Of a stretch of DNA of 64,000 bases, positions 12,384-24,974 are shown piece after piece. Under the pieces are notes generated by a model. The model saw nothing but the letters and a program-made list of their open reading frames with translations, was not told where the DNA came from and ran no database searches. Position 1 is the first letter of the stretch; every line of letters begins with the position of its first letter. Source of the stretch: Metopolophium dirhodum (Eukaryota > Arthropoda > Insecta > Hemiptera > Aphididae); the NCBI RefSeq assembly GCF_019925205.1, contig NC_083568.1, positions 8,306,393 through 8,370,392 of the forward strand, read 5' to 3'. A program made the position numbers and the translations under genes.

Positions 12384-12771
12384 ATAAAGAAATATGAACA
12401 TAATACAAACTCTTAAAATAATATTTAAGGTTATTTAAAAATAAGTAGCTTATCGTGTTTTTATAATATTCTATAACAGTACGAAAACATTTTGAAAAAA
12501 CTTTACAAAATAAATGCCATAATAATAACATGCTATTAAATATTGAGAACTAATAAGAAAATATTGTTAACCTTTTAGGGTAGTAAATATTTATAACGTG
12601 TTCGTATAAATGATGACACGCCACTTCTCAAAATAATTATAAGTAAACAAATGTCCATCACATATTTCTGTGCGATCCGTTCAGCAATTATATTTTATAA
12701 AACACACAATTTGTTGATCACATTATTGTTTTTATAATTCAGGGTTATGTTGCGATATTTTCTCTAGTATA

Positions 12772-15700
12772 ATGTTTAAGTTCTATTTCAATAAATCGTT
12801 GTCCAGTCTAAAACTAGTATACTTTTTGGCTTTAGCAACGACATGTGTAATGAATTTAAAAAATGCATCTGCCACCATTTGTTCGTTGTCGGAATGTAAA
12901 AATCCAGTAAAAACCGAGGTATTAGCCATGTTCTCCCGGTCTATTGCCATCGCATGCCTCTTATGCAGAATCACGATTATGTACAAAAGTAAGAGCGATT
13001 TTCCGGACTACGTGAAAAAAGTCGAAGACTATGAATTATACTTTCCGGTAAATATCTCCCAAAAAAGACATATTCGATTCATTGCTATGGCTATAATATC
13101 TTCGTACATCGTCATCATATTGCCCATAAACGTACTGAGAATTTATTTAATTTACACTAACTATGGGAAGATACACACGATGTTTTTTTATACAATGATG
13201 TACGTACACAATTGGAGCATTTGCACCACAGAAATACATTTTATCGTGCGTTGTGTCGGTCTGTACCAGAAATTCCAATCGATCAATGAAGAAATGGCCG
13301 CGCTGAGGTTAAAAACCATAGCCGGAAACAGATTCCCGGTCGTGCTACGACAAGGCGAAAGACGCGGTCACGATAACGCATTATTTATCGGTTTGGATAC
13401 CCTCGGCAGCGGTTCGCCACTTTCGGTATCCTCCAACGGGTATCAACCAGCCGACCGCGTCGAACTACTCAGGATGAAGCATCAGTTTGTCCGAGGCACC
13501 GTCGTAGAACTCAACGACTTGTACGGAATACAGTTAGGGCTGTCGATATGTCTGTTATTCATAATGACATTATTCGACATTTACGGTGAAGTGTCCGTCG
13601 AGTCCAACGTAACCAAAACGCACGTTCTACTCTACGGATGGCTGCTACAATACTCGTTCAGATTTTGTGTGATCGTACTGACGTCGCACGTTACCACAAC
13701 ACAGGTATTAAGTACACGTCATTATATTATAGTTTATAGGTACCTAATATAAAATAATAGTTCCTTGGCCTAACTAATAGCTGCCGATCGCGCGTGCGAA
13801 AACTGAGAAGAAACTGCAGTGACGGATCTTAAGGTGTCGTTATTTATGTGACACATTATCTGCATCGTTTTGGAAAATAGATTATTTGTCCACCTATACA
13901 TTATGGGTTTCTAATAATATTACATACTATTGGCTCACTTCGATCGGAGTGTTCGATGACACATTTAGAACTGCATTTATAATCCATACCTACTTGAATA
14001 GTTATTTTTTCAACATCAGTATTACTTATTTATATTTAAGACTTCCTATTTTTTTAAATTTTACATTTTGATTTCTGAACATATAAAAGTAATATTCTGT
14101 AAAAAAAATATTTCACAAATTCCCTCAACTGTTAAACATATAATGTAACCACAATTGTTGTAACCTAACCTCAGAAGTTGAAGCCTTTTCAACCCAATTA
14201 AATAAAAAAGTAATATTCAATCAATTATAATAAATATTTATTATAATTGGAAACTTAATTTTAAACTCAAAATTAAAATCTATTATTCTTTACTTAAGGA
14301 CTACGAGGGTATAAGGGAAAGTGATAGGGACAGTCGTCCCCTCTTTTTTAGCCTAAGCTAGGATTTTTTGTTAGTCTTACAATTATATTTTAATCATGAT
14401 TTTTATAAAATATAAGTAAAATGTCGGTCATGGATCGTCGTTGAATAATCAAACTAAAATAGATATGGGTTAAAGCTGTTTCTGGATTGTTTTTCCGTTG
14501 TAATACTTTAATATGTACCTATATGTTTGTGTATTTAAGGACGAATGAAACTACCTATTGAATAATTTAGTTTAATTCTGTCATATCAACCAGCACATAT
14601 AGGTCATTATTTTTCAAAGAAAATCAAGTGTTGAGTAACATATGGTTTTTACAAAAATATACCTATAAAAATGATTTATTTGTGATTGACTCTTAAAAAA
14701 AAATGTTGTTTGGTTGTATTTTCTTACATTTTAGGCACACCGACCAAAAATGATAATAACTGATATAAATAACCGTTACGCAGATAATAGTACAAAAAAA
14801 GAGGTATGGTTAAATTTGTATTTTATAATACCTAAAATATTTTGATATTTTCTAACAATTTTTTTAATTTTTTTAGTTAGAACTATTCTTGTGTCAATTG
14901 TCTAGTCGTCCAGTAGAATTCACTATTTGTGATTTGTTCACACTAAACATTCGCCTCATCACTTCTGTAAGTTGCAATATTAAAGCTAAATTATTTGTAT
15001 TTATACATTTAACGCTTAATGTATTATATTAGATATAATGTTTTATATACGAATAATATATGATTCAATAAATATACTCTTAAGTCGAAGGATTAACATT
15101 TAACATTATAAGTAACGATCTAACTAGAAAACAATATCAAAACAAAATAAAGTTACCTACCTTATAAGTCTTCACAACAAACATCATGCATCATATAGAC
15201 AATTTGGTACCTATAGCAATATTGTACATCTTTTCATCTTTTCATCTCATTTCAAATTTATATCTCCATTTTGAGTTACTAAAATAGTAAAATATGTTGT
15301 AGGTACATTTTAATTTTTGACTAAAAAAATTGATGTACCTGTCACTTTTTAATTTAATGGGTCGTAAAATACATTCTTGATCTTGAACATAATGTTTTAT
15401 TTTATTTTTTATTACCTACCTTTTTAATCTTAAATACTGCATACTTAATTAAGTATTCATCGCTGTTGATATTTTCTATCAAATTAAAACAATATGTATA
15501 ATAGAATAAAAAAAAAGTAAATATGTACAGATTTGTTATATATAGTAAGTTGTCGTTCCAACTCCCAATGTTTTAATTGCTTAATTCTTATACGTACATG
15601 TATAATATAAATATTTAAAATAACTCATTTTTTATTTAGTCCTTAGTGAATTGTGTTTTTTTAAGTTCTTATAGAAACATAGAACATTAAAATACTTATC

Positions 15701-18127
15701 TCGTAGGTATTATAATAAAATATAAACATTAATATTGATAAATTAGTTTCCTATAATTATTATGTATTTAATAGTTATTAATTAGATTTTTATATATTTA
15801 ATATTTTATTAAAATAATACTATTCGATGAATGTTGAAAGATAAAGATTGTACCTAGATTGATTAGCAGATAAAATAATTAGATATTTTAATTATATTTC
15901 TAAAGCCGGGCTTACACTTCACTGCTGCTACATCATCTGTCGTGTTATGTCAAAAAGTTGAGCTTGACCCAACTCTGAGAATCTGCTGGTAGATTATTGT
16001 TAGTGAATGATACCCCCACGGCCAATCAGGATACGATGAAAGCCACACAACACGAAAAAAACGACGTTATTGCGAATCCGGCTTTATAATTACGATTTGA
16101 ACATAATATTTTTTCATTGCCATAGAAACATGGAAACCCAACATATGGCAATAAAAGTGTAATTTTTCTAACTTTTAGATTTTGAGCGGAGCGAGGAAGC
16201 TAAGTGGTTTTACAATGGTGTTTATTTTTTTACAAAATTTCTACCAGAAGGAGTGCTTCAATTTCAACATATAGTACCTTATCTTTTAGAAAATTGAATC
16301 AAGATGGTACTTTAAAGAGGTCATTTTTCGATTTTCTAAATAGTTATTTAATGCCACGGGAAAAATCACCGAAAAATTACGGAAAACCACTAAAAATGGG
16401 ATTTTAATTTCGAACGCTTTGTCTATCACCATAGAAACGAATAAAAAATAATAATATTATAATATTAATTCAACTTACCTGATTTAATAAATAATAAAAA
16501 TAGAAAAAATGACTGATAAACCGTCTCCGCTCAGAATCGTTTTTCGATATTATATCATTGAATTCAAGTTTCATACAATCCATTATACATTGACCCACTT
16601 GTCTACTGTACAGTAGAGTGACATCCACTTACCCGCTTTTTTAACTGTAGAGACCGTTTATAATGACACTGGTTGTAGTGGTATATCGGGTGTAATAACA
16701 TAAAGGACTGATTGCGCACACAAATGTTGAATGACTTTTTAAAATGACCCAAACCTAGAAATCGTTTGCGTTCATTAACTATAGCAAAAATCTACCTAAA
16801 CTAAAAAAAAAAAAATATATCTACGTGTTAAATGCTTTATGTCTTAGTAAGATTCTTTTCCCTCTCAATTTTATAGGCTAGGGCTGCCTGTATCGACATG
16901 CATGAAACATTTTTTTGTTAATTGAATTTATGTTATTACTTATGTTTTCTTATTTGTTAATTTAATTTAAAATTTAAATTAAATGTGTCGTGTAATTTTA
17001 TGAATTTTATAGTCTTTGTCATTACCTATACTAATTTATTTCAATGGTATTTTGTTTCTATTTGATTTAAATATTCAAAACGGTTTATGGATTTGTTATA
17101 AGTCATAATTCTATCCAACATTTGTCTAAAAAATTTAATTTATCCGTGGCATCTATTTTCATTAAACATTAATTGTATTATTCTTTATTGAATTGAAGTC
17201 TAAGTCTAAATTGAATTTGTAATATAGTTGTTTTGATAACTATAGGTAGGTACATGTTTGGATGTGGTGAGTAAAATTGGTTATTGTAATGACGATGAAA
17301 ATTTTCTACGCCATTCGTTGTCTTTAGATTTTTACTTGGTGCACATTCCCACATACTGGAGGAAAATCAGAGTTAGGCCAAAACATAATTTTTCAGAATA
17401 TATAATCTGTGATTTAATAGTTGTACGCAAACGACTCGTCATTTTTAATGGTTTTTAACATTTTTCGTTGTGCGCAAACGAGTTGTTAGTTTTCAGGTAA
17501 AAATATTTGAAGTGTGCGCAAACGAATAGTATTAGTCTATATTACTTCGTAGTTCATCTGTATACTGTATAATGATAAATGACTATACGGATGTTATTAC
17601 GGTTGTTTTGGTTATATTGAAAAATCTATTATCTATAATGACTGTATTCAACTTTTATCGAAGCTAATATAACAACTGATAATACTTAATACTAAAAACA
17701 AATTTGAAAAAAATTGAAAAAAATACTGCATGATTTTTATACTAAATATAAGATATAAGTAAATTTAATTTTGAAATAAAAAACAACGTTTTTTATTTTC
17801 TTTTGTATGTATTGAAGTCATTATTTAGTGATAAAAATATGACACATTGATTGTATACATAATTAAGTTTTTAAATGTTATTTTTTTGTAATGACGATCG
17901 GTTATTATGACTAATATTGACTAGTCCCTTGAATGTCATTACTCATTAATCATTATAAACGGTTTCTACTTTTAATATAAATATTGAATAGTATTGACTC
18001 TTTTGTATATAATTATGAATTAATAATAAAAAATAAACAAAATCAATTTTTCTTATACCTTTTGTTTATTTTTCAGGCTTTGGTTGCTGGTACAACTTAT
18101 CTAATTTTACTATTACAATTCCACTGA
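12772..18127 (+). CDS. Gustatory receptor 4
   Basis: Complete 380-residue insect gustatory receptor. Exons are 12772-13704 (311 codons), 14735-14803 (23), 14877-14966 (30) and 18077-18127 (16 plus TGA), all phase 0 with GT/AG borders. The last exon ends AGTTYLILLLQFH, an intact TYhhhhhQF signature. LNDLYGIQLGLS is present before the last helices. Compared with Gr3, the loop before TM5 is longer by about 20-25 residues (LFIGLDTLGSGSPLSVSSNG), rich in Gly/Ser and placed where Gr loops vary. Coding here is more GC-rich than in Gr3. Intron 3 is 3.1 kb against 0.4-0.6 kb in Gr2 and Gr3, owing to repeats. The 3' end converges on the large secreted-protein gene 294 bp away. Ligand unknown. Confidence 0.92.
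15901..16088. mobile_element. Candidate short MITE
   Basis: Left end TAAAGCCGGGCTTACAC and right end, reverse-complemented, TATAAAGCCGGATTCGC give imperfect inverted termini around a 188-bp non-coding body. No target duplication could be fixed. Confidence 0.45.
16525..16655 (+). repeat. Dispersed repeat end, copy in Gr4 intron
   Basis: CTCCGCTCAGAATCGTTTTT followed by CCATTATACATTGACCCACT and CTACTGTACAGTAGAG. The same series of words occurs at 55690-55835 (+), in part at 23205-23275 (+), and reversed at 26545-26640. Confidence 0.65.
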
Positions 18128-18421
18128 ACAAAGAAGGACACATTATAAGATATCATAACTACTTGTTATAAAAATAATTATTTAACAGATGTATGAAGTT
18201 CAGATACATAATTTAAATTTGAACAAAAAATAATCGATATAAAAATATAAAATGTACAAATAATTATATTATAGTGTTAATTAGTCATAAGAATATTGTA
18301 TCTTGGCTGGTATCGGTCATATATTTATAAAAAAAAAAATGTTTACATTCATGTAAAATAAGCAATGAATATATCAATATAATTTATTTTTGTCTAGGCT
18401 GTATAATTATTAAAGTACCTA

Positions 18422-21400
18422 TCAAACCAAGTGTGGAGAGTAAACTTGTAAAAACCTATCTAGAATTCTTGAATCAAAATGATTGTACGCGTCTCCGATT
18501 TTTCGATCTATCGGTTTGTTATTATTAGGCGTATTTTGAGATCTTACGGATGATAATCTTCTACCTTCATTTCGGAATTTACGAAATTTACGTTCATCGT
18601 CGTCGTGTACGGATTTTTTTACAGCATCAGTACCGTTATGCTTGTACTGACACTGACCGTTGTTGATTATTTGTATTATATGTATGGGTGCAGATAGTTT
18701 TTTGTCATCTTTAATCGTTTTTAGAATCTTCGTCGGATTTGGATTGACCGAATAATCAGTAATATCTGAACTCTCGCAGTCTGTTGAAGTACGCGTTGAA
18801 CCCAATGTCGAATCACTTGAATCTATTTCAGGTGTATGTTGTATGATTGAAAGATTTTCAACTCCCGGTTCATTTAATAATTTAAAATCACCAGTTAATA
18901 ACTTTGTAAGGGATATAGCCGAGTGCCGACCATCGGGTTTTTCAATTGGTATAAAAATGTCAGACACATACTTGGAACCATTATTATCAACACTTGTTTG
19001 GCTCACCAAAGGTATCTTAAATACGCCGTCGGCTATTTTCACTTGCGAAAGTACTCCGAATCTATTCGGGTTTGGAGATTTGTCGTTGGGATTCCATACA
19101 TCATATTTATCATTGTTCAGATTATCGTTATTTATCGGAACATCGTTTAATGTATTCAAATCTGGCTGTTTTTTTTGTTTTTTGACATTAACTTCAACTT
19201 TATTGTTTTTTTGGGTATCATCGTGGTTTTTGTCTTGTTCTGAACGGTTGACCGGCACCGGTTGCGACAGTTGTACGTCTAATTTATTATCCTTTCGGTT
19301 TCTATTTGAAGATTGTCTGCTGATTGGGGACTGAATAACAAACTGAGTATTTTTATTTGAAATGTTAGCCTTTTCCGAGGATTCACGAAATAAAATTGGC
19401 TCTAAATATTCTTTAGTGTAAGGTGCATGTTCATGATCATATAGGTTTTCTATTTGAGATTTTTCTGGCGGATAGGACTTCAACAAAACATTCGAATCAG
19501 CGTCATCCTTGGATTTTAAATTATGTTTTATATCTGATTTTTTAATAAAAATTCGCTCTGTTGGAGATTGGTCGTTAAGAATATTTTTATTTTTCAAACT
19601 TGAGGTAAGTGGTTTGTCAAAAAGGTTGTATTTGGTTTTAGCTATTTTGTCTGAAAATAACGGTACTAAACTTGGTTTTGTTTTTGCATTATTTAATTTT
19701 AATATTGACATATTTTCGTTATTTTTCATCTGTTCTGTTGTATCTGAAGAACTAATCTTTTTTGGATTTTGGATTAATATAGCCGGTTTGGATATTTTTG
19801 TCTTTGAAACATTTTTATTTATCATAATATTATTATTTTTATTGTATGTAGGCATTTTTGTTGAATAATTATTTACAATTTTATTTTTGGGTGTCATTTG
19901 AATTTTAGTGCTTTCAATAGATTTTAGCAAGCTCGATGGTCTTTGTAATTGAACAGGATCTAAATTATTTGTAATTATACCATCTTTTCGAGAAATTATT
20001 TTTTTATTCATATTATTTTCTTTGAGATTTTGACCAATATGGGTATTCGGATTAAATGAAGTATATTTATCTGATCCTGTAATCAATTGTCTTGGAATAT
20101 TTTGTGTAGCATTATCATCATCATTTTCTATAAGTTTTTCTAGATTTCTCGATGTAGTTTGAGGTAAATTCTTGTTAATATGTTTTATTGGTACCTGTGA
20201 CAAAATTTTGGGAGAAGCAAATATTTTTTTAGTTCTTGTCATATAATTGGTATTATCGTAATCGCCAACATTACTTGTTGTATATAACTTTGAGTTTATT
20301 GGAATATTAAGTTTTATTTTTTCAACAAGATGTCCCGGACTCTTTTTTGTAATATTTTCTATTTTTTTACTTGATATTTCTGGTATAGTCTTAAGTGGAG
20401 TACGGCTAATAATCTTATTTAGTTTTTGAGCAGAACTCTTGGTAAAAATGTTATTATTTTCTGTAATTTTATCCATATTATCGTTTTCCCTGTTATTATT
20501 TTCTCTTATTTTGTCCATATTATTGTGTTCCGTGTTATCATTTCTTACAGAAATATCATCGTTCTGTGGTAAACGTTTTAATTTTGCAACAAATTGCCTC
20601 GTATTTATCTGTGGTAAGTTCTTGCGAATTAAAGACATTCTTTTATTATTAATTTCTTCCATCTTGTTGATATTTTCATCGTTATTTCTTTTTTGTTGAC
20701 TCTTCATTTTTAATTCAGGAGTTATGGAGCTAAATGAAGAATTGTTTGAATCACTTTCTTTATTTTTATTTGTTTTACTATCTTTCGTACCTCGTGAATG
20801 ATTCCCATCAATATTTAACACTGAGCCTTGTAACACGTTTAAATTTGATTCTTTAAGATTATTTTTACTTGTACTTTCGACTGTTGCTTGTTTTTTCCCC
20901 GAGAAATTGGAGTTCAAATCCTTTTTATTTTTTATTAAATTTTCTTCATTATTATTATTTGTAGACCTATTTATTTCACCATTTTTTTTTAGTAGTTGAT
21001 TTGAACGTTTATGACTATTCATTTTTAAATTACTTGGTGATGTATCCATATCAGTTTTTATTTCTGTGATATTGGTCACTACTGTCGAACTTAAAATATT
21101 CTTGATTATTTTTTTATTACAATTACAATTCATATTATCATCCAAAGAATTATTTTGGTTTTCCTCTACAATTGTGTCACCGGTCGAATAATTTGAGTTT
21201 GGATTATTATCATTAGACTCTGTGATTCCATCTGGGTGTTGTAGTTTCGTTGTCTCATTTAAATCTGATGTTACTTCTTCAGTTGATTCAAATATTGCCG
21301 CCATTGTTGGAAAATTATTTATAGATGGTTCAAATTGTTTGTCTTGATTTTTATTATTCTCATTGTAACTCGAAATATTGTCTTCCTTATTAAATTGATC

Positions 21401-23545
21401 TGTATAAGCTTTGGTTGTAAATTTTAATTTATAATTACCGTCAATCATACTAGAATCTGTTTTATCTGTTGATGTAGACGACACAACAAAAGGCCTAATG
21501 GTCTCTCTAGAGAATAAAAGGTGTTCGTTTTCTTCCGGAAGTGGAGATGTCGAAATGTATGTATTTTCTTTCGCAGTAACTACTGATAAATCTTTAAACT
21601 TATTAGAAATATTGTCATCAGTTTCAATAACTTGATTCTTAGAATCTTTTAAATTCAATTGTTTTATGTCATTTTTTGAAATCGATTCATTTTTATCATT
21701 TAACCCACTTCTGCGATCATTTTCTATTGGTTTACAATCATTAACTTTATTTTCTATTATTTTATTTCTTACCCAATTTCCATTTACAAAAGTATTTTCA
21801 GGACTAGATTCAAGTTTATTTATTATACGATTTCCTTTTATTTTTTCAAATTTAACTATCAATTCTTCTTCTGAAGAACTATTTGTATTTGAGTTCTCTA
21901 CAAATCTATTTTCCAACATAGTTGGTTCAATACTTTTTTGTTTAGGTAGTTCTTTAATTAAAGTAGATTTAACATTTTTTGGTTTATTTATTTTGTCAAT
22001 TAATTGATTTAAAACTTTAACAAAGTGATCATTGCCTCCCATTTGTTCTAATTGTTGATTACTATTATAATTATTTTTAGGTTCCCCTGGATTTATATTC
22101 GATTTTAAAAGTTCACAATCCCTACATTTAAGCGTTGGTTCTATTCCATCCTCAATATTTGTTGCAAGTAGTTTTTGAGATTGTTGATGATTTGTAGAAT
22201 CTAAATTTTGTGTAATTGTCTTAGTACATCTTTTTCTTTCTTGTGATTCCTTTAAATTTCTTGTTATTGGTCTAGAATTTTGTTCTATTTCCCTGTGTAA
22301 ATTTAATTCATCTATTAGACCATTGATTTTTTTCTCCCGATAGTCATTATATTTTCCACTATCATAATAATCATACATATCTTCATAATTGTCAGGTTTC
22401 AAATCTAATATTACTTTAATATGTCGCTTATATTCAGTATCTTCATTATTATTTTTATTTGACACTTGTCTCGGAAAACGATTGATTTGAGAAAAATTTA
22501 CAAAAGACGAAACAGGTACAATATTGTTCAATAGTGTGGAATTAAGTACATTCAAATTCTTTGTTCTGTCAAATTTGATGAATTTTCTGAAAAAAATAAT
22601 TATATTTCAAACAAAAATATATAATTATATATAATAGTAGGTATATTAAAAGTCAATTTAAAAAATCAACTATAAAATATCTAATAATTAAATCCTTACT
22701 AGTTACTAATGAACCAATAATTCTAACAATAAGTATAGTTTTAATACATTTAATAGATATATTAAGATTTTAACTTAAAAGTCACCGCATTCCTATAACA
22801 AGTATGTATAGGTAAGTATTTTTGAAAAATATACCTACGCTTTTATAACATACATAATATTACCTATCTATTAATTAGGTGCCTATGTATAATAATAATA
22901 TATACCTAATTATTTACAATAATATATTATATAAGATATAAATAAGATTTTATGACAATATCAGGGAATCTTTAAAAAATAAATGAAATACTATGATATT
23001 AACCTAGGGAGGCCACTTCTGGACCCTGGGTCCACTTCCCTGGGTACACCACTGATACATAGGTACTTGAAACTTTCAGTTTTGCGTAATAATAACTATA
23101 AATATTTTCTATATCTACACCATAAAATTATGAAAATATTTCGACTAATCGTAAGCTATTTATTTTATGGAACCTATTCACGCCGATCTACAGTAGGTAC
23201 GCTAATCTCCGCTTAGAATGATTTTTCGTAAATGCAATGACTAAATTAAAATGTAACACATTCATTATAGTTACCTATTGAATAGTTAGTTATACTCGAA
23301 ACCTACTATACTGTATAGTGAGTTCCCTAGATTTTTCATTATATATACTTATGTAAATAATAAAAATTAAAAATATAAAAACATGTTTACTTGTTCAAAA
23401 ACGTTGTTTTCATCTCAATTGTTGAATGGTTGTTTTCAATATTCATCGGTTTACTTTGCAACACATTATTTAATATTGTCGTTGAATTTTCTGCCAAAAT
23501 CAATATAGAGAAAAATAATCCTAGGACTGAAAATTGCTGATTCAT
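18422..23545 (-). CDS. Large secreted Asn-rich low-complexity protein
   Basis: Two-exon gene for 1439 residues; the family is not recognised. Exon 1 is 23391-23545 (51 codons plus 2 bases; donor ACAA|GTAAAC) and exon 2 is 22586-18422 (acceptor TTTTTTTCAG; phase kept). Exon 1 encodes a good signal peptide (MNQQFSVLGLFFSILILAEN), so the product is predicted secreted. An acidic Tyr-rich run (NYEDMYDYYDSGKYNDY) lies near residue 118-134. Most of the chain is Asn/Lys/Ser/Thr-rich and probably disordered, with many N-x-S/T sites. A 14-residue duplication (NNMDKIRENNN/DNMDKITENNN) is encoded at 20450-20533. Residues about 1226-1290 (from NRFGVLSQVK to TGDFKLLN) alternate hydrophobic and charged residues and look folded. 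A minus-strand AATAAA at 18388-18383 follows the stop closely. A 5'UTR intron is likely (TTTATAG acceptor before the ATG). A salivary or cuticular role is only speculation. Confidence 0.8.
20450..20533 (-). repeat. 42-bp in-frame tandem duplication
   Basis: Two adjacent 42-bp units (20450-20491 and 20492-20533) inside the giant exon, each starting GTTATTATTTTCT on the plus strand and encoding a 14-residue Asn-rich unit with the core NMDKI. Length divisible by three keeps the frame. Confidence 0.75.
22587..23390 (-). other. Intron 1 of the Asn-rich protein gene
   Basis: 804-bp intron. Near 22990-23060 is a transposon-end-like stretch (GGGTCCACTTCCCTGGGTAC), and near 23205-23275 the dispersed family shared with 16525 and 55690 (CTCCGCTTAGAATGATTTTT). 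Neither encodes protein. Confidence 0.55.
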
Positions 23546-24254
23546 TGTTTCACCTATAAAAAATATTTATTAACAATATTTTTAGTAAAGTTTATTTAGA
23601 ATTTTTTGTAGAAAGGTACCTGTAAATAATGTCACATTTAAATTTATCAATTCATGTATTATAGTCGAACCGATGATAAATATAACCATTAACCATACTA
23701 TCCCTCTTTAAAGTTTATATACTCAATGTCTTAATTTTATCTGCAATATTAAGCGGGGGTGAAGGGCTCTTGGTAACAGTCTCTTTCTCTGAAGTCTAGG
23801 GCCAAATCAACACCTGCCTACTAACATTACCCATACATTTATTTACCAAGTGTAAATTCCACTGCACACTGGTATCCACAATATAAAATAAATACATTAA
23901 AAGTACCTACACATAGTTCGTCAAAAATAGTAACAATATTGTGATATTTCCATACAAGTGACATATTAAAAAAATTATACAAATATTCTACATTTTTTTC
24001 CCCAACTTGAGGTATAATATTATTATATCAATAATGGTCTTTAGAAAAATTAACGCGCTCGAAATTCTAATGCTGCGGGCCGACGAGAACGATAAACATA
24101 TTACTGGCCGGCTAGTAGTAATACACGTCGTCGTCGTCTGGGAGATTTTCTCGGAGATCGGTCTCTGTGTTGGACGATTTGTATTTAGCTCATTAGCAAT
24201 TCTCGATTAAATCCCAACGTACACGTATACATATTATCTTCGCTCAAACAAAAG
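23546..24254. other. Divergent intergenic region
   Basis: Lies between the ATG of the minus-strand secreted-protein gene and the plus-strand orphan frame. A 5'UTR acceptor of the former is at 23554. GC content rises after 24050 toward the CpG island. A 5' leader of the orphan frame probably lies here; TATAATAT at about 24011 is a possible but weak TATA element. Confidence 0.45.
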
Positions 24255-24974
24255 ATGGCAACTAACTATTATAACATCGACGCTGTAAACGTCATATTGC
24301 TTGAAATCTTAGAAGACATTGTTGTCAACATTATGGATGGCACTTACGCTGATGAAACAGACGAATATCTCGTGGGTTTAGTTACCCTTCTTCTATCTGC
24401 CATTGATTCGGGCGCTACTACTGCGAGTGGCGACGATCAGACCCCGGAGTCGGAGCCTGAAGGACAAAATCCGATTCTTGGAGGCGCAGATGGACAGGAG
24501 TTCGACGAAGACGCCGAGGAGTCCGTCTCCTTGCACAGTGATGGATTGCCGAGCGGCGATGCGCTGTCATCTGCAGCAGAGTCGGAGCTTGCTCCGATCC
24601 CGGAGGCAGCACCGCTCGGCAACAACAACACTGTCCAGGAAGACGACAATTCGAAAATTTCGGAAGCAGAAGAGGACCATTCCGTTTTGTTGGCGAGCAG
24701 CTGTACGTCGTCGTGTGGGGACGCGCCGTCCTCGGAGTCGGGGCCTGTCGATCCCACTCCGACTCCTGAGGGCGGACCGCTCGACGACGTTTTGCGTACA
24801 GAAGACGTGTTGGATGAGAAAATTGAGCCGGCCAGGGGTATAGTTGTAAAAAATAGTCTTGGTGAGCTGGTCGGTTGGCTGGACCCGGCGGCAGCACCCG
24901 GAAAAATCGATCCACCTAGTACGAGGTGGAAAAGCGTGAGACGCTTTTTCCGGGCTCTGTGCTGCTGCCGATGA
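24255..24974 (+). CDS. Orphan acidic protein with basic, triple-Cys tail
   Basis: Uninterrupted 239-codon frame with a good start context (AAAGATGG) in unusually GC-rich DNA. Not recognised. The first ~60 residues are hydrophobic/acidic with amphipathic helix character (VNVILLEILEDIVVNIM) but no signal peptide. Residues ~60-200 are a Ser/Pro/Glu/Asp-rich linker with three imperfect copies of an ESE/ESG-P...PEG/PEA-PL motif. The end is basic then cysteine-rich (WKSVRRFFRALCCCR), which looks like a palmitoylated membrane-anchoring tail. Codon choice is GC-leaning, unlike the neighbours. Strong plus-strand splice donors follow the stop (GCG|GTAAGT at 25076, CGG|GTGAGT near 25363), so the transcript may continue into further exons, or the frame may be a 5' exon read differently. 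Shadows in other frames here are by-products of high GC. Confidence 0.5.
   Translation: MATNYYNIDAVNVILLEILEDIVVNIMDGTYADETDEYLVGLVTLLLSAIDSGATTASGDDQTPESEPEGQNPILGGADGQEFDEDAEESVSLHSDGLPSGDALSSAAESELAPIPEAAPLGNNNTVQEDDNSKISEAEEDHSVLLASSCTSSCGDAPSSESGPVDPTPTPEGGPLDDVLRTEDVLDEKIEPARGIVVKNSLGELVGWLDPAAAPGKIDPPSTRWKSVRRFFRALCCCR

Larger units (their letters stand above)
14967..18076 (+). other. Gr4 intron 3, repeat-filled
   Basis: 3.1-kb intron with no coding exon of its own. It contains a candidate MITE at 15901-16088, a segment around 16130-16440 bounded by CCATAGAAAC-like words, and at 16525-16655 an end of the dispersed family that also occurs at 23200, 26545 and 55690. The remaining sequence is AT-rich and featureless. 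Confidence 0.6.

Noticed and set aside
18843..19334. 163-codon plus-strand frame, and others at 19509-22007
   Set aside because: Antisense shadows of the giant Asn-rich exon, hydrophobic only because they read the complement of Asn/Lys codons.
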